Shown here: positions 19,458-26,157 of the stretch, piece by piece
How positions within the stretch are numbered: the stretch's first letter is position 1
Layout of the letters: every line of letters starts with the position of its first letter
NCBI GenBank assembly: GCA_010909165.1
Contig: VJWM01000382.1
Location: 1 to 26,157 of the forward strand
Source: Anthoceros angustus
Lineage: Eukaryota; Streptophyta; Anthocerotopsida; Anthocerotales; Anthocerotaceae
DNA: 26,157 nt
Direction: 5' to 3'
Notes under the pieces: model-generated
Told to the model about the DNA's origin: nothing
Seen by the model: only the letters and a program-made list of their open reading frames with translations
Databases searched by the model: none
Program-made: the position numbers and the translations under genes

Positions 19458-19632
19458 GTATCACACCCCACAACGACCGCAACAATCTAATTTAAAGGCG
19501 AACTAATAAGGCAGATTAGTTAGGCAGTGAGCCCAATATATAGTCGTCCAATAAGCCCCTCATCACTATCTATGTTCTAGGTATCACGCCCCGCAACGGC
19601 ACACGAATGTAAGTTAAAGGCGAACTAGGCAG
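19458..19632 (+). repeat. Two ~55-bp imperfect direct repeats
   Basis: Copy one (19458-19514) starts GTATCACACCCCACAACG and ends TTAAAGGCGAACTAATAAGG plus CAG. Copy two (19581-19632) starts GTATCACGCCCCGCAACGG and ends GTTAAAGGCGAACTAGGCAG. The starts are 123 bases apart. They follow the reverse-transcriptase remnant and could be its 3' untranslated repeats. Confidence 0.75.
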
Positions 19633-19639
19633 TCCCACT

Positions 19640-20054
19640 CGTCTTGAGCGACCGTGTTTGTTTCAATTGCTTGCTTGTTTATAGCTGAGGGGTGACAATC
19701 GGAGGCACATGCAAGGGATCAATCTTTAGAGCTATGAGACGGGCCCCGGTTCACTGCTGGAGGGGCGAGAGAGGACCACGGGATCAATCTCGTCAGCACA
19801 TTGGACTGGACGAGATCTCGCAAGGGCACACACACAAGCAGGCTACATGCTGCCATCACTCGGTAGCACAGAAGCAGTAACGTTGGCGCTCTTCGACATA
19901 ACTCAACCTAAACAGAACGCAGACAGCTAGGATCAGGAATCAGACACTCATTGACGTCGTATCTACAGCTGTCAGAATGTCCCTCCTCCTTCAAAGCCCT
20001 CTGATACAGATTGTCTGACAAAACCAAACATCACAAATGGGAAGCTTCCTTCCT
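19640..20054. other. Intergenic; 3' flank of the Rho_N gene
   Basis: No coding or RNA feature was recognised. The right part should hold the 3' untranslated region of the minus-strand Rho_N gene; no canonical AATAAA was seen. Confidence 0.4.
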
Positions 20055-22171
20055 TTATTGTTGAAGCAGAGCTATGAGCTCGGCCTTCTTCAGCCTTGAG
20101 TAGCCCTTGAGACCTCGGGCCTTGGCAATCCCTCTCAGTTGCACGAGCGTGCAGGCAGCAAGATCGGCAGGAAGCTGGTCCTCTGGCTTCTCTGCCTGAG
20201 GATCTGTACCTCCTGTGATCCAGTTTCAGGATCCTGATCCACAGGTGCCTTGCCATCTTCCACGGCTGCTTTTGGCACTGCATTTCTTGCTGATTCCTTT
20301 GCAGATTTCTTTGGTGATCTCGAGCACGAGCAGGGGCAGGAGGACGTTGTTGGAGTGGTTCTACCTTGACCTCCTGCACAGGCTGCTTGGCTGGAAGATG
20401 ACGTGGAATCGGGGATCTCCGGAAGAAGTTGGATTTAGGCCGAACAGGAGGCAGAGGAGGCAGCTCCACAACACTGGTACTGCTGCTGCTTTCCTTGGTA
20501 CTGCTACTGCTCCCCTTGCTACTACCGCTGCTGTCTTCGCTACTACCGCTGCCTCCCTTGGCGCTACTGCTACATCCATTGCTACTGCTACTTCCTGACT
20601 ACTGTCCTCCTCGACAAGCCCTTGGACAGGGGCCCCTGCACCATTGATCTCCAACGTCCTCTGCTCCTGCTCCTCCACCGTGCCCTCTACAACCGTGCCC
20701 TCCACCACCGTGCTCTCAACAACCGCGCTCTCCACCACCTCGCTCTCAACAACAGTGCTGTCCACCACCTTGCTCTCTACCACATTGCTCTCCACCACCT
20801 TGCTCTCTACCACATTGCTCTCCACCACCTTGCTCTCTAGCACATTCCTCTCCATCACGGTAGTCTCCACCAAGCTCCTTGCTTCAACAACCGGCTCCTG
20901 CAATGACTTCTTCCGGGCTTGGGAGGGAATCGGAGACTGGCGGACAAACTTGGAAGCAGCTCTTGACGGGGAGGGAGCGGCAGCAGCAGCATCTGGAGCA
21001 GCAACAGCAGCATCTGGAGCTGGAGGATGATCAGCAGCCGGAAGCTGGACAGCCATGACTGGAGATTCAGCTGTGGCAGCTACAGATTCTCCCATGCCAG
21101 ACTTGGACGCCGCCTCTGCCTTGTTGGAGCCGCCGCTCCTGGAAACCTCAGCAGCCTTAGGAACTCTGTTGTCGGAATGCTGCTCTCTTGCGACACCATT
21201 CACTACCAGCAAAGGAGGAGGAGGAGAAGGAGGAGGAGGAGAAGAAGGAGAAACAGGAGGTGGAGGGGGAAGAACGGGCAGAGATTCGTCAGGCTGCTCT
21301 TCCACAGCATCGTCTACGACGACAGGGGCAGGAAGAGAGACAGGGCACCGTGGCCTGGAGGTGAGATTGGGAATAGGAGACCGCTTCACGAAGGAGGACT
21401 TAGGCCGAACAGGCACACCCGGGTCCTTCCGCCATGCTACCCTTCTCACCTCCTGTTTCTGCACCTGCTCTTGCTGCTGAACCTGCACCTGCACCTGCTC
21501 CTGCTCCTTTCTCCTTCCCTCCCCTTTGTCCTGCCAGCCCGCACGGGAATCGGGAATGCTTCCTGAACCGAGACGGCGGTCTGCGGCAGATGCAATGGCG
21601 CAGGAGTGAGCACATGCTGAGCCCTGGATGAAGCCAGGTCGTCCCCTCTTGCTGGGCTGCGGAGGCGGCGGTGATGCTCCTGCTCCGAACGCGTAGTGGA
21701 AGCTCCCATCTGCAAGCTCTGCCAGGCCCACCAGCTGCATCAAAAGATGGTACCTCAGTGACAAGCACTCTCTCCGCCTCTCTTGCCATTGCCATTGCCA
21801 TTGCCATTTTCATGCAGTTGCCATTGCCATCGCACTCGCCATTGTCACACATTTCTCACACACAATGCAGGGAGGAGCAATCGAGGTGATAGTATACCTC
21901 TCACAGAAGTGATGACGACATCATCGTCGCTCACGGCCAGCAAGGGGCCGCCTTCCGCTGGGCCCTGACGCTGGGGCAGGCGGCCCCCGCCATGTCGTCT
22001 GCCCAGGCTCAAGCCTGCTTGCTGATTCTGCTGCTGCTGCTGCTGCTGATGCTGCTGCTGATGCTGATGCTGCTGCTGTTGGCAGCAGCTGGAACTCGAG
22101 CTCGAGCTCGTCGGCAACCTCGCCAGCTGCAGCTTGCCGGCCAGCAGCGCCATGCCACCGCCCAGCCCCAT
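20055..22171 (-). CDS. Rho_N-domain protein, RHON1-like (probable plastid RNA-binding protein), two exons, frame-broken
   Basis: RHON1-type proteins bind plastid RNA and help RNase E process transcripts. The last 36 residues (20165-20055) read DLAACTLVQLRGIAKARGLK, then GYSRLKKAELIALLQQ and a stop: a clear Rho_N helix-extended-loop-helix at the C-terminus, its place in RHON1. Exon 1 (22171 to 21905 or 21899) starts MGLGGGMALLAGKLQLARLP plus a Ser run, transit-peptide-like, then polyGln. The intron ends GATGCAG at 21735, and exon 2 (LVGLAELADGSFHYAF) begins in phase. The middle is disordered: a VVES-x repeat, Ser- and Pro-rich parts, and three KS-x-F-type RSPIP motifs. Frame changes are needed near 20,600, 20,330 and 20,200 and perhaps 21,540. 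Length would be about 650 residues, longer than I recall for Arabidopsis RHON1 (around 400). The domain is seen; plastid function is inferred. Confidence 0.72.
20676..20879 (-). repeat. 15-bp tandem repeat encoding VVES-x pentapeptides
   Basis: Within the Rho_N gene about twelve units of 15 bp encode VVESK, VVESN, VVDST, VVESE, VVESA and VVEGT, flanked by more diverged units (LVETT, VMERN, VLESK). The register never breaks across the array, so it has been kept in frame. A five-residue period does not fit a canonical heptad coiled coil. Confidence 0.9.
21785..21808. repeat. GCCATT hexanucleotide microsatellite in the intron
   Basis: Four units of GCCATT lie in the intron between the two exons of the Rho_N gene, with decayed copies following to about 21,846. 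Confidence 0.85.
22028..22079 (-). repeat. CAG/CAT tract encoding polyGln/His in exon 1
   Basis: CTG/ATG trinucleotides on the plus strand read QQQQHQHQQQHQQQQQQQ on the minus strand. The tract sits just after the putative transit peptide of the Rho_N protein. Other frames would give polySer or polyAla, so this is a microsatellite whose frame follows from the chosen ATG. Confidence 0.85.
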
Positions 22172-22429
22172 CGAGGGCTACAGCATCGATCACGGAGCCG
22201 GAGCCGGAGCCGCCTCACCTCCTGCTTCTGTGTGACTGCGAGAGCGCCAACTATCCACAATTCGCTTCGCGCCGGCGCTACCCGGAACTCGCGCTCCACT
22301 GCTGATCAGGTGGCTTAACCGGCACCCGATGAGATTCGAGGACGGGACGTGCCAACAGCGTGCCGTTTCCGTGCAGGCCTGTGCGCCCCTGAGAAACATG
22401 TTGCCAGGACGAACACCGTCCCTTCACTG

Positions 22430-22497
22430 TATTTCACAGATATTTCCGTGAGGTGAACTCTTAAACATATTTCAGAGATATTTCTGTGTAAGGTGGA
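22430..22497. repeat. Imperfect direct repeat in the intergenic region
   Basis: TATTTCACAGATATTTCCGT with GAGGTGAAC (22430-22458) and TATTTCAGAGATATTTCTGT with GTAAGGTGGAC (22468-22497). It lies between the end of the PPR gene and the start of the Rho_N gene, where the Rho_N promoter would be expected. Confidence 0.75.
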
Positions 22498-22632
22498 CCT
22501 CGTGAGATCCACATCCAGGAGTACCCTTCATCGCTCGCGGTGCTTACGACTGCTTTCTTCCTAGGTAACAAGCTCTCAACAATACACTTAGGCATGGCAT
22601 TGAGAACGGTTGCATCTTGCAAGCCTAACATG

Positions 22633-22659
22633 GCAGCAGCAGCAGCAGCAGCAGCAGCA
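22633..22659. repeat. (GCA)9 microsatellite
   Basis: Nine perfect GCA units lie just beyond the stop codon of the PPR gene, probably in its 3' untranslated region. Confidence 0.95.
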
Positions 22660-22766
22660 ATTCAGAAGGTAGCTAGCGTGCACATCTTGAAGACCTTCTG
22701 ACCTGGGTTGAGCTGAGCTCAACTGGACTGATGAAACATGTGTGGGTGCAGTGTGGCCCTGGAGGG

Positions 22767-24981
22767 TCATCTCTGGTGGAGCCTCCTTCTGGTGTAGACT
22801 CTTCCATCTTGCTGCTTCACCTCCAAGTGGTCATCCGTGACAAGGACATGGAAGAAAGAATCCACACCAGCAGCCTCCCTGTCCTTCTGGAGCCTCAACA
22901 CGGCATCGCCATCACCGCTCTCCACATACGCAGGTAAAAGGATGTCGTAGGTGATTTCACTGGGCTCAAGCCTCTCCATCATTTCAGTATACAGCTGCCC
23001 CGCCTCGTCCAGCCGGCCCACCTTGCAAGACAGTGTACGAGGTGTGTTGTACGTGGCAACGTCAGGCTGGACGCGCAGGTTCTGCATTATCCTCAGCAGT
23101 TCCAGAGCTGTGTCCAGCCTGCCGGTCTTCCCGAACCCATCAATCAGGACTGTGTAAGTGTGAGTATCCAGGCTGATCTTACTTGCCTTCATCAGCTCTA
23201 TCAGTGCAAAGGCGGAGTCGAAGTCGCCCACTCTTCCACATCCATCAAGCAACCTGTTGTACGTCAGTGCAGTTGGCAGGTAGCCGTTGTCCTGCATCTC
23301 TCTCTCTGAAAGGCGCATGCAGTGTCCATGTCCCCTTCCTTGGCATGAATGTCGATAAGTATGTTGAAAGTCCAGGCATCCAGCTTCACACCCCGCTTCT
23401 TCATCTCACCCACCAGGCTGCCCACCTGTGCCAGATCCCCAGGCCCCCCTCTCCTCGCAAGGCAGTGCATGACACTGTTGTAGGTGACCACGGAAGGCCG
23501 ATGTCCCTCCTCCTTCATCTTTCCAAAGAAGGAGGAAGCTTCATGTGCTCTGCCTGCCTTGCCAAACCCGTCGATCAAGATGTTGAACGTCCAGACGTCC
23601 GCCCGGATCCCCTGGACTTCCATCTCCCGAAACACCTGCTCGGCCCGATCCACAGCTCCTGCCTTGCACAAGTGGGTCAAGAGGCTGTTACACAGAGTGC
23701 TGTCCCTGCTCACACACTGACTGTTTGCCTCGGTATAATACTCCACTGCCTCATCCAGCCTCCCAGCCTTCCCCAGCGTTGATCACAAGAGTGTAAGAAA
23801 TATGGTCCTGGGGACAGGAATCAACACTCTCCATCTTCCTGAAGAACTCACAAGCTTCATCCACCCTCCCAGCCGTGCCGAGAGCGTTGAGCAGACCGTG
23901 GTAAGTGGTTGCATTCCGTTTGTGCCCTTGCACAGCCATCTCCTGAACAGCTTCAAGGCAGTATCTACATCGCCAGCCCTGCCAAAAGAGTTGATCAGCA
24001 TGTTGTATGTGACATCCAGCAGCTTGCATCCGGAGGCCCAGAATTCCTCAAGTAATCCCTGCTCTCCTCAAGCCTACCTGCGCCGGCCAAGGTGAGGAGC
24101 AGAAACCCATAAGTCTGAGCCTCAGGCACCAGCCCCAGCTCCTTCAGCTCCTGGAATAGCTCCACCGCCAGTTCCGCATTGCGAGCTCGGCAGAAGGCTC
24201 GTAGCAGGCAGTTGTAGGAAAACAGGTCCAACCGAGGGATGTCATGGCGCATCCTCTCCACCACCCTGCCCAGATCATCGAACCGGTCGTGCTTGGCCAG
24301 CAAGTCCACCAAGCAGGTGTAGGTGACGAGGGACGGAGGGCAGCCGGCCCTGCCCATTTCCTCGAACGTTCTCATCATCTCCGCAACCTTGCCAGCCCGG
24401 CCATAGCTCTTCAACAGGTTGGTGTACACATAGACGGTGACCTGAGCTCCGTCCTCCCGCATCCGCTTCAGGGCCTTCTCCACCTCGTCGAAGGCCCCCG
24501 CCCCCAGCACGTCGATCAAGACCGCGTAGCACAGGGAGTTGGGCACGAATCCGCCGTGCCTCCTGGCCCATTGGAAGAATCCAGATACCACGCTCGCATC
24601 TCTCTCTTTGCACAGCCTTCAACACCTCCGCCACATGGTAGGCTTGAGCCTCAGCCGGCCCAGCCTCCCCAGCGATTCCTGCATTCCCCTCCCCCATCTT
24701 CCCGACCTCAGAATCCTGATCAGGTGCCCTATCACCTCGCTGTCCAGCCTCCGTTGCGGCAGAGAGGCCCATTTCACCAGCTTTTCCTCCTGCTCCTGTC
24801 CCTGTCCCTGCTCCTTCTCTTCCTTCTGCTCTTCAGATTCCAGCTGCTCGGCTATCTTGTACTGTGCTATCACCTGCCCATCGCCCGCCCTCTCCACAGC
24901 TGCGCTGCACAAGGACGACACACGAAAATTGCTGAAGGCTGAAGGGATAGACCTGGAAACCAGCCATCGCCGGTGGGTCAT
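22767..24981 (-). CDS. P-class pentatricopeptide repeat protein, organelle-targeted, frame-broken
   Basis: P-class PPR proteins bind single-stranded organelle RNA and act in its stability, splicing or translation. The N-terminus (MTHRRWLVSRSIPSAFSNFR) is basic and Ser-rich, transit-peptide-like, followed by an E/Q-rich linker. HVAEVLKAVQRE then SGFFQWARRHGGF is the block that opens many plant PPR proteins. About 16 motifs of ~35 residues follow, for example YTNLLKSYGRAGKVAEMM, FNILIDGFGKAGRAHEA and YTVLIDGFGKTGRLDTALEL. No E, DYW or SMR domain follows, so it is P class. Total length is about 735 residues, without introns. Six frame changes lie near 24,640, 24,600, 24,040, 23,945, 23,770 and 23,300. 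Between them the repeats are intact with no extra stops. It is either a very young pseudogene or sequence error. The Rho_N gene lies ~600 bp downstream on the same strand. Confidence 0.85.
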
Positions 24982-25483
24982 CGGAGCTCAAAAAGGAGAC
25001 GACAGTCCTGGAGTGACATCTGCTCGTGGCACGTTGCCAATGTATTGACCGAGAACTAGAAAATGACAAGGCGGCCATGGTGCGAGCAGGATCGAGCTCC
25101 ACCGGTGACCAACTGCACTTCATGAGGGTGGAGAAGGAGAGGCAAGCCTGCTGTGTGTCAGCCCCTGAATAAATCAGGCATACCAGGCATACAGTTTCAG
25201 TAGGTGATGAAGGAAAGAAAACTGCAAAGACCGTTCTTGGCATCCAGGTAATAGTATCTCGATCTTGTTTATCAACCGTCATCCTAGAACATTGCCTTCT
25301 GGATCGTCCAGATATGAAACCCATATAGAAGTCTAATTAACAGCAACTCAAACAGCATGTGGATTATGCTCCATACTTTCACCTTCGAGCCTGGAATTTC
25401 GGTCCAGTTCACGGCAACCTCTTTCATGGGAATGTGTAACTGTTTGCAGAGATATACGATTTCCACATCAAAACACCACCTGC
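24982..25483. other. Region upstream of the PPR gene up to the bacterial-like segment
   Basis: It should contain the PPR 5' untranslated region and promoter. No TATA box is evident. Short frames only. Base composition is ordinary until about 25,483, where GC content rises sharply. No repeat or target-site duplication was seen at the junction. Confidence 0.4.
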
Positions 25484-26157
25484 CCGCCCGATTCGACCTT
25501 CCACGAGGATATGCGTCGCTGGAGGAGGTTCTCGCGGACGGCACGGTCGATTCCGTCCACCTGACGACGCCGAATCGGTTTCACTTCGAGCAGGCCGCCG
25601 CGTCGCTGCGCGCGGGCAATGTGCTGTGAGAAGCCGCTCGCGATGAATTCCGCGAGACGGCGGAACTGGTCGGGATCGCTGAGTCCGGTTGCGCTGCGGG
25701 CGTCTGCCAACGTCCGTTACTATCCCTCTGCCTGGAAGCCGCCGATCGCGTTCGTCGCGGCGAAGTCGGCGATCTGTTTCACGTCGCCGGAAGCTACGCC
25801 CAGGACTGGCTCTTTCATGAGACCGACTTCAACTGGCGAGTGCTCGCGGAAGACGGCGGCGAACTACGCGCCGTCGCCGACATCAGGACGCACTGGCTGG
25901 ATTTGATTCAGTTCGTGACCGGCCGGGAAATCGAATCCGTCTGCGCCGATCTGCAGACTGTGCACCCCGTGCGGCGTCGTCCGAAAGGAGGCGTCGAGAC
26001 CTTCAGCGGCAAGCTGTCGACTTCGGTCGAGACCGAGCCGGTGCACGTCGCCACCGACGACTACGGCTGTCTGATGCTGCGATTCCAGGGGCGGACGCGG
26101 CGTCGTCTGGGTCTCGCAGACGGTCGCCGGAAGAAAGAACTGCCTGCGTTTCGAGTT
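25484..26157 (+). pseudogene. Gfo/Idh/MocA-family oxidoreductase, bacterial-like, N-terminus missing, frame-broken, runs off the edge
   Basis: These enzymes are NAD(P)-dependent sugar or inositol dehydrogenases. The segment enters mid-Rossmann domain: GYASLEEVLADGTVDSVHLT, TPNRFHFEQAAASLRAG, then CEKPLAMNSA, which holds the EKP lysine motif (about 25,625). NVRYYP, LCLEAADRVRRGEVGDLFHV, DWLFHETDFNWR, THWLDLIQFVTGREIESV (with the conserved H and D) and FQGGRGVVWVSQTVAGRKN follow. The GxGxxG N-terminus is absent, replaced by plant-like DNA. Frame changes occur near 25,625, 25,650, 25,705, 25,730 and 26,095. The last fits one extra G in a GGGG run, and the one near 25,730 one C lost from a C run. 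GC content is about 60-65% and third positions favour G/C, unlike the rest of the window. It is either bacterial contamination joined in assembly or transferred DNA. Confidence 0.8.

Noticed and set aside
20361-20600. Hydrophobic tail of the 467-codon minus-strand frame as a membrane segment
   Set aside because: After about 20,600 the neighbouring frame gives a Ser-rich stretch leading into VRPKSNFFRRSPIP, so the hydrophobic tail is out of frame.
20644-21030. 128-codon plus-strand frame with repeated STTLL
   Set aside because: It is the complement of the in-frame VVES-x array of the Rho_N gene, whose C-terminal domain fixes the minus strand as coding.
21027-21566. 179-codon plus-strand frame with a poly-Arg run
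   Set aside because: Antisense of the Pro-rich part of the Rho_N protein; the poly-Arg comes from GGAGGA repeats.
24244-24942. 232-codon plus-strand frame
   Set aside because: Antisense shadow of the PPR gene; GC-rich PPR repeats leave long open frames on the other strand.

Overview
The window looks like nuclear DNA of a green plant of the streptophyte line (land plant or charophyte alga). There are no operons. Introns have GT..AG ends, LTR retrotransposon remains are abundant, and a P-class pentatricopeptide repeat (PPR) gene sits next to a gene for a Rho_N-domain protein of the plastid RHON1 type. I cannot name the species.

Layout. Bases 1-3,630 hold a decayed, intron-containing gene for a tyrosine recombinase of the DUF3504/Crypton kind. 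Its 3' part is present again at 15,300-16,050 with the same introns. Bases 3,632-5,900 are a ~0.5 kb inverted repeat made from two opposed Ty3/gypsy integrase C-termini, with an integrase core in the loop. About 6,900-14,450 is LTR-type repeat DNA: minus-strand TATA boxes, a pyrimidine tract and long charged minus-strand reading frames resembling the Gag region of elements without visible pol. Bases 16,209-17,321 are a broken minus-strand gypsy Gag with a CCHC knuckle and a primer-binding site complementary to initiator tRNA-Met. Bases 17,690-18,240 may hold small spliced exons of unknown identity. Bases 18,869-19,330 hold the C-terminal end of a non-LTR-type reverse transcriptase polyprotein. 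Bases 20,055-22,171 (minus) are the two-exon Rho_N protein and 22,767-24,981 (minus) the PPR protein. From about 25,484 to the right edge, GC content rises and the sequence encodes a bacterial-type Gfo/Idh/MocA oxidoreductase without its N-terminus; the gene runs out of the window.

The two host genes probably both act on organelle RNA: P-class PPR proteins bind organelle transcripts, and RHON1-type proteins bind plastid RNA and assist RNase E. Their adjacency may be chance.

Almost every coding region stays recognisable but changes frame every few hundred bases, often at short homopolymers or GA runs. This is seen in the PPR gene, the Rho_N gene and the bacterial-like gene alike, so uncorrected sequencing indels are at least as likely as decay. 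All gene models are therefore given as frame-broken spans.
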